From contig CAVWFN010000007.1 of NCBI GenBank assembly GCA_963754285.1, forward strand, positions 558,001 through 622,000: 64,000 bases of DNA. Direction: 5' to 3'. Position 1 is the stretch's first letter. Every line of letters begins with the position of its first letter. A program made the translations under genes and the position numbers. The stretch is from RYN-133 sp963754285. Lineage in GTDB: Bacteria; Actinomycetota; Actinomycetes; Mycobacteriales; Jatrophihabitantaceae. Positions 1 through 8,366 of this stretch are shown in pieces. The notes under the pieces are model-generated. The model had not been told where the DNA came from, did not search any database, and saw only the letters and a list, made by a program, of their open reading frames with translations.

Positions 1-39
1 CTCGCCGGACGCATCGACGTCGCGGTAATCGGTGCGCAT
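1..39 (-). CDS. Start of an unidentified protein (partial, 13 codons)
   Basis: The first 13 codons of a minus-strand gene are visible, beginning with ATG at position 39 and reading M-R-T-D-Y-R-D-V-D-A-S-G-E before leaving the window. A purine-rich GAGAGGGGA lies about 7 bases upstream and serves as a ribosome binding site. It is downstream of purH and separated from it by the nested hairpin at 55-123, so it probably has its own transcript. The fragment is too short to assign a family. Confidence 0.45.
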   Translation of the reverse strand, partial: MRTDYRDVDASGE

Positions 40-54
40 GCCCGTCCCCTCTCG

Positions 55-123
55 TTGAGTGGCGCGTTACGCCGATGAGTGGCGCGGAATTCCGCGCCAC
101 TCACCGCAGAAGGCGCCACTCAA
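55..123. terminator. Nested four-copy inverted repeat, terminator-like
   Basis: The word TGAGTGGCGC occurs twice forward (56-65, 76-85) and twice inverted (94-103, 113-122). The inner pair forms a perfect 28-base palindrome centred on GGAATTCC (76-103); the outer pair can close around it or each pair can form separately. It starts 5 bases after the purH stop and lies upstream of the next minus-strand start. There is no U-run, as is common for actinobacterial terminators. A 16-base piece (51-66) recurs exactly at 53145-53160 in the end of tsaE. Confidence 0.65.
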
Positions 124-127
124 CGTG

Positions 128-1699
128 CTAATGCGCGAAGTGGCGGGTGCCGGTCAGGTAAAGGGTGACGCCGTGCTCCTTGGCGAGGGCGATCGTCTCC
201 TCGTCGCGGATGGAGCCGCCGGGCTCGACGATGGCGCGGACTCCGGCGTCGATGAGCACCTGCGGGCCGTCGTTGAACGGGAAGAACGCGTCGGACGCGG
301 CGACCGAGCCGGCCGCGCGCTCGCCGGCGCGCTCGACGGCGAGCTTGCACGAGTCGACGCGGTTGACCTGGCCCATGCCGACTCCGACGGTGGCCTGTCC
401 GGACGCGAGCAGGATCGCGTTCGACTTGACCGCCCGTACGGCGCGCCAGGCGAAAGCGAGGTCGGCGAAGGTCGCCTCGTCGGCCGGGTCGCCGGCTGCC
501 AGCGTCCACGACGCCGGGTCGTCGCCCGGGGCGTCGATCGCATCGGCACTCTGCAACAGCATCCCGCCCGACACCGGCTTGCGTTCGAGCTCTGGCCGGG
601 CCGGACGGGGCTCGGCCAGCAACAACCGGGTGTTCTTGCGCTTCGAGAGGCGTTCGAGTGCGTCCGGCTCGTACGACGGCGCGACAATCACCTCGGTGAG
701 CACCTTCGCTATCTGCTCGCAGAACTCGTTGGTGACCGGACCGTTGGTCGCGATCACACCACCGAAGGCGCTGACCGGGTCGCACGCATGCGCCTTGCGG
801 TGGGCGTCGGCGATGTCCGTTCCGATCGCGATGCCGCACGGGTTGGCGTGCTTGATGATGGCAACGCACGGCTCGGCGAAGTCGTAGGCAGCACGCCAGG
901 CGGCATCGGCGTCGACGTAGTTGTTGAAGCTCATCGCAGCCCCGGACAGCTGCTCGGCGTTGGCGATGCCGCCGGTCTGCCCGGGCGTGATGTAGAGCGC
1001 CGCACGCTGGTGCGGGTTCTCGCCGTAGCGCAGCACGGCGGCGCGCTCGTAGTTGCTCGCGATCCAACCAGGGAAACCGCTCGGCGTGCCCTCGACGTCG
1101 TCGTCCGGGGCGAGCGAATTCCCGAGCCAGGACGCGACCGCGATGTCATAGGCGGCCGTGTGCCGGAACGCCGCCGTCGCCAGCGCCTGCCGCGCTGCCA
1201 GGTCGAATCCGCCCGCGGCCACTGCAGCCAGCACGTCCGGGTACCGCGCCGGATCGGTCACGACGGCGATCGAGCCGTGGTTCTTCGCGCTTGCGCGGAC
1301 CATGGCCGGCCCGCCGATGTCGATCTGCTCGATGATCTCGGGGGCGCTCGCGCCGCTGGCCACGGTGTCGGCGAACGGGTACAGGTTCGACACGAGCAAC
1401 TGGAACGCCGCGATGCCCAGCTCGTCGATGGTCTGCACGTGCGCGGGATCGTTCTGATCAGCGAGCAACCCTGCGTGCACGTGCGGGTGCAGCGTCTTGA
1501 CCCGCCCGCCGAGGATCTCGGGGAACCCGGTGACGTCCTCGACCGCCGTGACGGGAACCCCGAGGTCGCGGATGCGCGCCGCGGTCGACCCGGTCGACAC
1601 GATCTCGACGCCGGCCTCGTGCAGACCGCGAGCCAGCTCGTCCAGCCCGCTCTTGTCGTAGACGCTGATCAACGCGCGGCGCACCGCGATTCTGGTCAT
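128..1699 (-). CDS. purH: Bifunctional AICAR transformylase / IMP cyclohydrolase
   Basis: This 523-residue cytoplasmic enzyme performs the last two steps of de novo IMP synthesis: formyl transfer from 10-formyl-THF to AICAR, then ring closure. The N-terminal MGS-like cyclohydrolase domain (about 1-135) carries STGSTA (35-40) and GGRVKTLHPHVHAGLL (64-79). The transformylase domain follows, with RYGENPHQRA (224-233) and the catalytic KHANPCG (283-289). The length is typical of the family. Its ATG overlaps the purN stop by four bases (ATGA), so the two are translationally coupled. The order perM-purN-purH is the same as Rv0955-Rv0957 in M. tuberculosis. Identification is secure. Confidence 0.98.
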   Translation of the reverse strand: MTRIAVRRALISVYDKSGLDELARGLHEAGVEIVSTGSTAARIRDLGVPVTAVEDVTGFPEILGGRVKTLHPHVHAGLLADQNDPAHVQTIDELGIAAFQLLVSNLYPFADTVASGASAPEIIEQIDIGGPAMVRASAKNHGSIAVVTDPARYPDVLAAVAAGGFDLAARQALATAAFRHTAAYDIAVASWLGNSLAPDDDVEGTPSGFPGWIASNYERAAVLRYGENPHQRAALYITPGQTGGIANAEQLSGAAMSFNNYVDADAAWRAAYDFAEPCVAIIKHANPCGIAIGTDIADAHRKAHACDPVSAFGGVIATNGPVTNEFCEQIAKVLTEVIVAPSYEPDALERLSKRKNTRLLLAEPRPARPELERKPVSGGMLLQSADAIDAPGDDPASWTLAAGDPADEATFADLAFAWRAVRAVKSNAILLASGQATVGVGMGQVNRVDSCKLAVERAGERAAGSVAASDAFFPFNDGPQVLIDAGVRAIVEPGGSIRDEETIALAKEHGVTLYLTGTRHFAH

Positions 1700-2262
1700 G
1701 ACTGCTCCGATATCAATTCGCGAATTGCCTGGACGTACAAGGGTTTCTCGGCAGCTTGGATACGAGCGAACAGGGTGTGTTCGTCGTCATCGGGCAGAAC
1801 CGGGACGGCGACCTGCGCGATGATCGCGCCCGAGTCGACGCCTTCATCGACCCAGTGCACCGTGGCGCCGGACAGCTTGACACCGGCGGCCAGCGCGGCG
1901 CGGATCGCGCGGATTCCGACGCCGGGGAACGAGGGCAGCAGCGCCGGATGCGTGTTCACCATCTTGAAGCGAGCGACGACCTGGGCATCGAAGATGCGCA
2001 TGAACCCTGCCAGCACGACGAAGTCGGGGGCGTGCTCGGCGAGCGCCTTCTCGAACGCCCGGTTCCATTCGGCGCGGTCGTCGTAGTCGGCGAACGGCAC
2101 CACGAAGGCATCGACGCCGGCGCGCTGCGCGCGCTCGAGTGCGCCTGTTCCCTGCCGGTCGGATCCGACGCCGACGACGGCGTCGCGCAGTTGCGGATCG
2201 TCGAGGATGGCCTGCAGGGTGGTGCCGCTTCCGGATGCGAGGACGACGATCCGGGCAGCCAC
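1696..2262 (-). CDS. purN: Phosphoribosylglycinamide formyltransferase
   Basis: A 188-residue GART that formylates GAR using 10-formyl-THF in the third step of purine synthesis. The formyltransferase fold is evident from the N-terminal IVVLASGSGTTLQAIL, the catalytic N103 and H105 in VNTHPALLPSFPG, and D143 in the DEGVDSG loop. These correspond to N106, H108 and D144 of the E. coli enzyme. The chosen start is GTG at 2262, which gives the usual length and begins nine bases after the upstream perM-like stop. The last bases overlap the purH start (ATGA). It is part of a purine operon read right to left. Confidence 0.97.
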   Translation of the reverse strand: MAARIVVLASGSGTTLQAILDDPQLRDAVVGVGSDRQGTGALERAQRAGVDAFVVPFADYDDRAEWNRAFEKALAEHAPDFVVLAGFMRIFDAQVVARFKMVNTHPALLPSFPGVGIRAIRAALAAGVKLSGATVHWVDEGVDSGAIIAQVAVPVLPDDDEHTLFARIQAAEKPLYVQAIRELISEQS

Positions 2263-2271
2263 GGCGCAACC

Positions 2272-3681
2272 CTATCCGGCCAGGTGATCCGGCTCGTCCG
2301 CGTCGTCGGAGTCGGTGTCGGCAGCAGGGCGGGGCGCCGCGACGATCAGGCGTGGGACGCGGGTCTTGGCGAAGAACGATTCATCATCATCGGCACCGTC
2401 CACGGCGTCGTCCCACTCGTCCGCGTCGCTCCACCGCCCACGCACCCACTGCCAACCGGCGGCCACCCCGAGGGCGAGCACCGCCATCGACACCGCACCG
2501 AGCGCGGTGGCCGCGCCGAGTTGCCACGGCGAGGCACCGACGGTGTGCAACCGTCCGTCACCGACCGAGCCGCCGCCCTGCCACCCCAGCACGAACATCA
2601 CAGCGCCGGCGCATCCAGAACCGGCGACGGCCGCGGCCACGCGAGACCACCAGCCCTCGACACGGCAGGCGCGGCGGGCCACGACAAAGCCGGCGAGCAC
2701 CGGTGTCAGCGCGGCGACCGTCCAGGCCGCCGGGTTCGCCGCTCCGGACGGGACAGCGGCGAGCACAGGGAACGCCGGCAGCAGGCCGTGAGTCGTGTCG
2801 AACAGGCCGACGTGCGTGCCGGAGCCGAGCGCGAATCCGGGCCCGGCCAGATAGGCGGCGCTCGCGATCGCCACGTTCGGCGCTGCCAGCACACCGAGCA
2901 GCAGCACCGGTACGCCGCCGAAGCCGCCGCCCACCGACTGCGACAGGCGCTCGGCCGCGCTGTGATGCAGCACCAGCGAGGCCGCCGCCAGCAGCGCACC
3001 CATCGCGAGATAGACGAGCGCTGCCGCAGCACCCGCCCGGACGACGACCTGCACGAACGGCGCGGTGTGCTGCGCGCACCAGTCACGCAGCACCTGGCTC
3101 GAGCGGACGAAACCGACCCCGCCGGTCACCGTGAACAACGCGGCCGCGGCGATGCCGACGCCGAGGAACGGGGCGCGGCTCGTGCCCAGGGTGGCGAACG
3201 GGACGGCGACCAGGCAGCCGACGGTGAAGCTGAGCATCTGCGCGAGCCCGGCCAGCACAAGGCGGGCCGGGTCGGTCTCGCCGGAGTCGTCGGCCGCGTC
3301 GGCGAGGCCGGATCCGGCGCGCCACGCGGTGAGCCCGACGATGGCGAGCAGACCCAGCGGCACCCACGCGGCGCTGACGCCGTCGACGGTGATGCCGCCG
3401 TGCAGTGCAGCGAGGAAGGTGAGCAGGCCCGCGCGGATGGCGGAGTTGGTGCGCCCCGTGGTGCCCGACACCGGCAGCCAGCAGGCGGCGACGGCGATGA
3501 TCGCGAGCGTCGCGCAGACCACTACGGCGCCGAGCCCGGTCCAGACTGCGGCCGGCCACAGCGATCGTCCGGCGGCCGTTTGCAACTGCTTGGGGACCAC
3601 GCTGCGTCGCCCGTGGTCGAGGTCTGGCTCGGCAGGCGGCTGGGCCGACCTGCCGCGGACGCCACCACCTCCCATCGTCAC
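2272..3681 (-). CDS. PerM/DUF6350-like integral membrane protein
   Basis: A 469-residue polytopic membrane protein with about nine hydrophobic segments between residues 40 and 420, a basic cytoplasmic N-terminus and an acidic hydrophilic tail (DEWDDAVDGADDDE and onward). Composition, length and position immediately before purN match the DUF6350 family, whose M. tuberculosis member PerM (Rv0955) supports cell division by stabilising the divisome protein FtsB. I infer family membership from context and topology rather than from a catalytic motif. The start is uncertain: GTG at 3681 or ATG at 3675, with no strong ribosome binding site. A terminator at 3721-3757 separates it from the upstream gene, so it should have its own promoter. 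Confidence 0.8.
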   Translation of the reverse strand: MTMGGGGVRGRSAQPPAEPDLDHGRRSVVPKQLQTAAGRSLWPAAVWTGLGAVVVCATLAIIAVAACWLPVSGTTGRTNSAIRAGLLTFLAALHGGITVDGVSAAWVPLGLLAIVGLTAWRAGSGLADAADDSGETDPARLVLAGLAQMLSFTVGCLVAVPFATLGTSRAPFLGVGIAAAALFTVTGGVGFVRSSQVLRDWCAQHTAPFVQVVVRAGAAAALVYLAMGALLAAASLVLHHSAAERLSQSVGGGFGGVPVLLLGVLAAPNVAIASAAYLAGPGFALGSGTHVGLFDTTHGLLPAFPVLAAVPSGAANPAAWTVAALTPVLAGFVVARRACRVEGWWSRVAAAVAGSGCAGAVMFVLGWQGGGSVGDGRLHTVGASPWQLGAATALGAVSMAVLALGVAAGWQWVRGRWSDADEWDDAVDGADDDESFFAKTRVPRLIVAAPRPAADTDSDDADEPDHLAG

Positions 3682-3720
3682 AGGCTGACAAACCCGTCCG
3701 TGGTATTGCCGCAGACGCGC

Positions 3721-3757
3721 CGAGGCCGCAACCCTGGGCGGGTTGCGGCCTCGTTTT
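3721..3757. terminator. Rho-independent terminator, 14-bp perfect stem
   Basis: A perfect 14-base stem (3721-3734 with 3740-3753) closes a five-base loop and is followed on the plus strand by TTTT. It sits downstream of the minus-strand membrane-protein gene ending at 3785 and upstream of the PerM-like gene, so it most likely ends the former transcript. Confidence 0.8.
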
Positions 3758-3784
3758 CGCGCTAATTCTGTGTGTGCACGGGCC

Positions 3785-4694
3785 TCACTGCGACGGCGGG
3801 GAGTACCCGGGCGGGGGCGGCTGCTGGTAGCCCTGGGGCGGACTCTGCGGCGGCGGCGGTGGCTGATAGCCCTGCGGCGGACCCGGTTGGTACCCCGGCG
3901 GCGGGCCCTGCGGCGGATACTGTGGCTGGCTGCGGGCTCTGCGGCGGGCTCTGCTGCCCGTACTGCTGCGGCGGCGGGCCGTACCCACCACCGGCCGGCG
4001 GACCGTACCCGGGCTGTGCGGGGGCGCCGCCGGACCCACCGCGCGACGGCAGCGAGCCGCCGGTCTGCTGGAAGCGCAGGAACGCGAGCGCCGCACCGGC
4101 CAGACAGAGCACGAGCACGATCCAGTACGAGAAACCGTGGCCCTGCTCGACGACCTTGTCGTAGCTGACGCCGTCCTCGGTCCCGCTGCCGGTGGCGGGG
4201 ACGACGAACAGCGCGATCAGCGTCGACACGAACCCGAGGCTCAGCAGCGCCAGCGCCACCAGACGGGCCGGAAACGGCAGCCGCACCTGCGCGGCGAGGA
4301 CGGTGAGCACAACGATCACAGCGCCGAGGACGACAAGCACGACGCCGAACCAGCCGAAAAAGCCGTGCCAGGCACTGACCGTCGCACCGTTGCAGAACTT
4401 GTCGGCGCCGGCACGCTCACCGGCCGGCACCTGGCTCAGGTTCGAGCACAGTCTGTCGAACTCCGCGACCGGCGCACCGAGCGCCTTCGCCACTGCCCCA
4501 CGGTTGATCGAGTAGCTGTAGTAGCTGAAGAAGCTGAAGACCAGCGCGAGCAGTGCAGCGGCGGCGATCGCCCAGTCGAGCGGATTGACTGCGGACGGGC
4601 TGACCTTCGCCCCTCCCGAGGCCACCGGCGGGGCGCCGTATCCGCCGGGTGGCGGGGGTTGGTTCGGGTTGGACGGTGGGCCGTAGGCCGTCAT
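3785..4694 (-). CDS. 34-kDa-antigen-like (DUF5336/Rv0954-type) membrane protein, frameshifted
   Basis: A Pro/Gly-rich N-terminus is followed by four hydrophobic segments (about residues 40-220) and a Pro/Gly/Gln-rich C-terminal tail. This is the layout of M. tuberculosis Rv0954, a 34-kDa antigenic membrane protein at the same place between sucD and perM. Function is unknown, probably envelope-related. ATG at 4694 is chosen because GAGAGG lies eight bases upstream; the earlier GTG at 4703 would overlap that site. The frame breaks near 3925-3935: read straight through, the tail turns into Ala/Val-rich sequence ending at 3762. One base less restores a PPPGYQPGPPQGYQ-type tail ending at TGA 3785-3787. 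I take 3785 as the true end. Paralogous to the next gene upstream. Confidence 0.8.
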
Positions 4695-4845
4695 ATGTGG
4701 CACCTCTCGACGATGAACTCACTCGTGCGTTCGCGACCTCGAGTACTGCCTGTATCACCATCAACGGCGCACTCGAATGCCGCGGATCGCAGCCTATCTT
4801 GCCCACAGCCTCTTGCCAGGGAACACGGATTTCCCTGCAAACGAC

Positions 4846-4880
4846 GACGGTGCCGGGACGCATCGCGTCCCGGCACCGTC
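4846..4880 (-). terminator. Terminator hairpin, 16-bp perfect stem
   Basis: A perfect 16-base stem (4846-4861 with 4865-4880) around a three-base loop ATC lies 27 bases past the stop of the membrane-protein gene at 4908. There is no clear U-run. It separates the two paralogous 34-kDa-antigen-like genes into different transcripts. Confidence 0.75.
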
Positions 4881-4907
4881 AGGTCGTTATGAGCGGGTGC
4901 TCGCCAC

Positions 4908-5615
4908 TCAGTGCGAGGGCGGCGGCCCGTACCCGGGAGCCTGTCCCGGTCCGGGTGCACCCGGCGGACGCGTCCCGCCGCCGATCGGCAGCTTGCCACC
5001 GGTCTGCTGGAAGCGCATGAACGACAGCACCGCTCCGGCCAGGATGAGGATCAACCCCACCCAGAACCCGAACCCGTGGCCGGAATCGACCTCGGAGTCC
5101 GGCACGTCGACACCGCCGACGCTCGCGCCCGGGATCACGAAGATCCCCAGGATGGTGAGCAGTGCGGCCAGCGCGTAGCAGCCGAGCCCGATCAGCCGGT
5201 TCGGCACCGGAAGTTTCACGTGCGGCATGAACAGCTCGAGCACGATCATCGCCGTGGCGACCAGCACGAGAAGGATGGCGAGCAGGGTCAGGAACCCGCC
5301 CCAGGCGGACGAGGTCAGCGTGACGCAGACGCCGACGGTGCCACAGCCCTTCGCGTCGTAGGTGTACCAGGTGAAGAACGAGAAGATGAACACCAGCAGA
5401 CCCGCGCCGAGGATGCCCCAGTCGAGGTTGTTGACCGACTTCGGATCGAAGTTGCTGAAGTTGGCACCCCCGCCACCGGGCGGCGGTCCCCACTGCCCGG
5501 GCGGTCCGCCTGGGGGCGGGCCCTGGGGCGGTGGGCCCTGGGGCGGCGGCGGCCCCTGCGGGGGCGGCCCTTGCGGCGGCGGCCCCTGCGGCGGAGGCGG
5601 CGGCTGGAACGTCAT
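4908..5615 (-). CDS. 34-kDa-antigen-like (DUF5336/Rv0954-type) membrane protein
   Basis: A 235-residue protein with an N-terminal run of PPPQG-type repeats (residues 1-45), four hydrophobic segments between about 65 and 205, and a short Pro/Gly tail. The core NNLDWGILGAGLLVFIFSFF resembles the NPLDWAIAAAALLALVFSFF core of the neighbouring paralogue, and both share RFQQTGG before the tail. The family is represented by M. tuberculosis Rv0954, found between sucD and perM as here. The role is unknown; location at the membrane is clear. GAGGAG stands eight bases before the ATG. A 16-base palindrome lies 21 bases upstream of the start. Tandem duplication of this gene, unlike the single copy in M. 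tuberculosis, is evident. Confidence 0.85.
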   Translation of the reverse strand: MTFQPPPPPQGPPPQGPPPQGPPPPQGPPPQGPPPGGPPGQWGPPPGGGGANFSNFDPKSVNNLDWGILGAGLLVFIFSFFTWYTYDAKGCGTVGVCVTLTSSAWGGFLTLLAILLVLVATAMIVLELFMPHVKLPVPNRLIGLGCYALAALLTILGIFVIPGASVGGVDVPDSEVDSGHGFGFWVGLILILAGAVLSFMRFQQTGGKLPIGGGTRPPGAPGPGQAPGYGPPPSH

Positions 5616-5635
5616 GGCGTTCTCCTCGTCGACGA

Positions 5636-5651
5636 CGTACGGATCCGTACG
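5636..5651. promoter_or_regulatory. Perfect 16-bp palindrome upstream of membrane-protein gene
   Basis: CGTACGGATCCGTACG is a perfect palindrome starting 21 bases upstream of the ATG at 5615, in the 5' leader or promoter region. It is not followed by a T-run and precedes the gene, so a regulator-binding site is more likely than a terminator. No known consensus was recognised. Confidence 0.4.
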
Positions 5652-5769
5652 ATCCTGTGACGAAAGTTAGCGCCACCGCTCGGGATTGCCTACAGGCAAC
5701 GCCGGAACTTTCGGGCACAGTTTGCCGCGCGATGTCGGCAAATGCCCACAAATCCTCCCGCGGCGCGGG

Positions 5770-6648
5770 TCAGCCGCCGAGGATCTCGCGCATCAGTTGG
5801 GCAGTCTCGGACGGAGTCTTGCCGACCTTGACCCCGGCCGCTTCGAGCGCTTCCTTCTTCGCCTGCGCAGTGCCCGACGAACCGGAGACGATGGCTCCGG
5901 CGTGGCCCATCGTCTTGCCCTCGGGGGCGGTGAATCCGGCGACGTAGCCGACGACCGGCTTGCTCACGTGGGCCGAGATGTAGGCGGCGGCGCGCTCCTC
6001 GGCGTCGCCGCCGATCTCGCCGATCATCACGATCGCGTCGGTGTCCGGATCGGCCTCGAACGCCTCGAGGCAGTCGATGTGGGTGGTGCCGATGATGGGG
6101 TCACCGCCGATGCCGACGCAGGTCGAGAAGCCGAAGTCACGCAGCTCGTACATCATCTGGTAGGTCAGCGTGCCCGACTTCGACACCAGGCCGACCCGGC
6201 CGGCCTTGGTGATGTCGGCGGGGATGATGCCGGCGTTGGACTTGCCGGGGCTGATCACGCCCGGGCAGTTCGGGCCGACGATGCGCGTGTTCTTGCCCTG
6301 CGCGTGGGCCCAGAACGCCGCCGTGTCGTGGACGGGGACGCCTTCGGTGATCACGATCGCGAGCGGGATCTCGGCGTCGATCGCCTCGATCACCGAGTCC
6401 TTGGTGAACGCCGGCGGGACGAACCCGACCGTCACGTTCGCCCCGGTGTCGGCCATCGCCTCGGCGACGCTGCCGAACACCGGCAGCGTGTGCCCGTCGA
6501 TCTCGACCTTCGTCCCGGCCTTGCGTGCATTCACGCCGCCGACAACGTTCGCCCCGGACGCGAGCATGCGGCGGGTGTGCTTGGTGCCCTCCGAACCGGT
6601 CATGCCCTGCACGACGATCGAGGAGTTCTCGTCCAACCAGATGCTCAT
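5770..6648 (-). CDS. sucD: Succinyl-CoA synthetase, alpha subunit
   Basis: A 292-residue subunit that, with SucC, interconverts succinyl-CoA and succinate with formation of ATP or GTP in the TCA cycle. The N-terminal CoA-binding domain shows QGMTGSEGTKHT near residue 15. The phosphohistidine is H249 in MGHAGAIVSG, close to the C-terminus as expected. Length matches the family. Its ATG follows the sucC stop without a gap, so the two are expressed together. The sequence is intact and the assignment secure. Confidence 0.98.
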   Translation of the reverse strand: MSIWLDENSSIVVQGMTGSEGTKHTRRMLASGANVVGGVNARKAGTKVEIDGHTLPVFGSVAEAMADTGANVTVGFVPPAFTKDSVIEAIDAEIPLAIVITEGVPVHDTAAFWAHAQGKNTRIVGPNCPGVISPGKSNAGIIPADITKAGRVGLVSKSGTLTYQMMYELRDFGFSTCVGIGGDPIIGTTHIDCLEAFEADPDTDAIVMIGEIGGDAEERAAAYISAHVSKPVVGYVAGFTAPEGKTMGHAGAIVSGSSGTAQAKKEALEAAGVKVGKTPSETAQLMREILGG

Positions 6649-7818
6649 TTAGGCAGCGCTCCCAGCGAGTTCGGCCGCCTTGTCCGCGGCGTCGTCCATC
6701 GTGTCGACCAGGGTCACCAGCGGATGCGCAGCCTCGGTGAGGATGCGCCGTCCCTCGGCGACGTTGTTGCCGTCGAGGCGCACGACCAGCGGCTTGTTGG
6801 CCTCGTCGCCGAGCATCTGCAAGGCCGAGACGATGCCGTTGGCGACCGCGTCGCAGGAGGTGATGCCGCCGAAGACGTTGACGAACACGCTGCGCACGGA
6901 CGGGTCGTTGAGGATGATGTCGAGGCCGTTGGCCATCACCTCGGCGCTCGCGCCGCCGCCGATGTCGAGGAAGTTGGCGGGTTTCACGCCGCCGTGCTTC
7001 TCGCCGGCGTAGGCGACGACGTCCAGGGTCGACATGACCAGGCCGGCGCCGTTGCCGATGATGCCGACCTCGCCGTCGAGCTTGACGTAGTTGAGGTGCT
7101 TCTCCTTGGCCTTCTGCTCGAGTGGGTCAGCGGCTGAGGAGTCGGCGAAACCGGCGTTCTCGTCGTGGCGGAAGTCGGCGTTGTCGTCGAGGGTGACCTT
7201 GCCGTCGAGCGCGACGACCGAGCCGTCGCCCACCTTGGCGAGCGGGTTGACCTCGACCAGCGTGGCGTCCTGCTCGACGAAGGTCTCCCAGAGGCTGACC
7301 AGCACGTCGGCGACGGGGTCGACGAGCTCGGTGGGGAACTTCGCGGCGCTCGCGATCTCCTTGGCCTTGGCCAAGTCGACGCCCTTGGCGGCGTCGACGG
7401 GCACCTTCGCCAGTGCGTCGGGACGCTCCTCGGCGAGCTGCTCGATCTCCATGCCGCCCTCGTAGGACGCCATCGCGAGGAACGTGCGGTTCGAGCGGTC
7501 CAGCAGGTAGGAGACGTAGTACTCCTCCTTGATGTCCGCGCCGGGATCGACGAGCACGCGGTGCACCGTGTGGCCCTTGATGTCCATGCCGAGGATCTGC
7601 TCGGCGTTGGTCTTGGCGTCGTCCGGCGTCTTGGCGACCTTCACGCCGCCTGCCTTGCCACGCCCGCCGATCTTCACCTGCGCCTTGACGACGGTGACGC
7701 CGCCGATCTTCTCGGCGATCGCTTGGGCCTCATCGGGGGTCGTGGCGACCTCGCCGAGACTGACCGGGACGCCGTGCTTCTGGAACAGCTGCTTGGCCTG
7801 GTACTCGAACAGATCCAC
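6649..7818 (-). CDS. sucC: Succinyl-CoA synthetase, beta subunit
   Basis: A 389-residue ATP-grasp subunit, the nucleotide- and succinate-binding partner of SucD. The N-terminus DLFEYQAKQLFQKHGVPV, the lysine-containing KAQVKIGGRGKAGGVK, and the C-terminal NIFGGI-type loop (here VFGGITSCD) are all family signatures. The start is GTG at 7818 with AGAGGA about ten bases upstream. It directly abuts sucD. Upstream is a B12-binding mutase subunit, whose partner enzyme would feed succinyl-CoA into this reaction if it acts on methylmalonyl-CoA. Confidence 0.98.
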   Translation of the reverse strand: MDLFEYQAKQLFQKHGVPVSLGEVATTPDEAQAIAEKIGGVTVVKAQVKIGGRGKAGGVKVAKTPDDAKTNAEQILGMDIKGHTVHRVLVDPGADIKEEYYVSYLLDRSNRTFLAMASYEGGMEIEQLAEERPDALAKVPVDAAKGVDLAKAKEIASAAKFPTELVDPVADVLVSLWETFVEQDATLVEVNPLAKVGDGSVVALDGKVTLDDNADFRHDENAGFADSSAADPLEQKAKEKHLNYVKLDGEVGIIGNGAGLVMSTLDVVAYAGEKHGGVKPANFLDIGGGASAEVMANGLDIILNDPSVRSVFVNVFGGITSCDAVANGIVSALQMLGDEANKPLVVRLDGNNVAEGRRILTEAAHPLVTLVDTMDDAADKAAELAGSAA

Positions 7819-7853
7819 GCTGACACGTCCTCTTCTCTGTGTTGTCTCGGACC

Positions 7854-8273
7854 TTATTCGGCCACGCCGGCGGGCGCCTCACCGCCGACATTGGTCGTGA
7901 CCCACCGCACCACCTCGTCCAGCGAAGTGCCGGGGGTGAAGATCTTCGCGACGCCCGATCCCTCGAGCTCCGGGATGTCGGCGTCCGGGATGATCCCGCC
8001 GCCGAAAACGATCACGTCGTCGACGCCGGCGTCCTTGAGCAGGGCGAGCGTCTTGGCGAACAGGGTCATGTGGGCGCCGGAGAGCACGGACAGCCCGACG
8101 GCGTCGGCGTCCTCCTGGATCACGGTCTGGACGATCTGTTCCGGGGTCTGGTGCAGGCCGGTGTAGACGACCTCCATGCCGGCGTCACGCAGGGCCCGGG
8201 CGATGACCTTCGCGCCCCGGTCGTGCCCGTCGAGACCGGGCTTCGCGATGACGATGCGCAACCGAGCGGCCAT
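7854..8273 (-). CDS. Stand-alone cobalamin-binding subunit of an acyl-CoA mutase
   Basis: A 139-residue B12-binding domain. The DxHxxG motif (D15-G-H17-D-R-G20) supplies the lower axial histidine ligand of adenosylcobalamin, followed by GLHQTPEQIV and the SILSGAH-like SVLSGAHMTL and FGGGIIPDADI segments typical of methylmalonyl- or isobutyryl-CoA mutase small subunits. It needs a separate large catalytic subunit, which is not in the window. I chose ATG at 8273 because homologues start just before this strand; an in-frame ATG about ten codons upstream is possible. It lies 35 bases before sucC on the same strand, so it may lead that operon. Substrate (methylmalonyl-, isobutyryl- or ethylmalonyl-CoA) cannot be told from this subunit. 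Confidence 0.92.
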   Translation of the reverse strand: MAARLRIVIAKPGLDGHDRGAKVIARALRDAGMEVVYTGLHQTPEQIVQTVIQEDADAVGLSVLSGAHMTLFAKTLALLKDAGVDDVIVFGGGIIPDADIPELEGSGVAKIFTPGTSLDEVVRWVTTNVGGEAPAGVAE

Positions 8274-8366
8274 GAGGGCGAGCGTACTTGGGTACACCAT
8301 CATGGTTCGCTCAGTATGGGTAACCGGCCCGAACCGCTCATACCCCCCGCATATACAGGAGTACGG

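Noticed and set aside
59..2086. 675-codon plus-strand open frame
   Set aside because: It lies antisense to purH and purN, which have full conserved motifs. Long opposite frames are expected in GC-rich DNA and this one has no recognisable protein features.
1756..3765. 669-codon plus-strand open frame
   Set aside because: Antisense to purN and the PerM-like gene; highly charged, repetitive, shadow-like.
3762..3784. C-terminal extension of the 34-kDa-antigen-like gene to 3762
   Set aside because: The frame that reaches 3762 reads Ala/Val-rich, unlike the family tail. The frame ending at 3785 gives the expected Pro/Gly/Tyr repeats, so the extension is a result of the frame break.
8274..8366. 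Extra small gene or regulator site between the B12-binding gene and the EspI-like gene
   Set aside because: Only loosely matching GGTTCG/CGAACC and GTATGGG/ATACCC words are present; no frame with a ribosome binding site and no strong palindrome.
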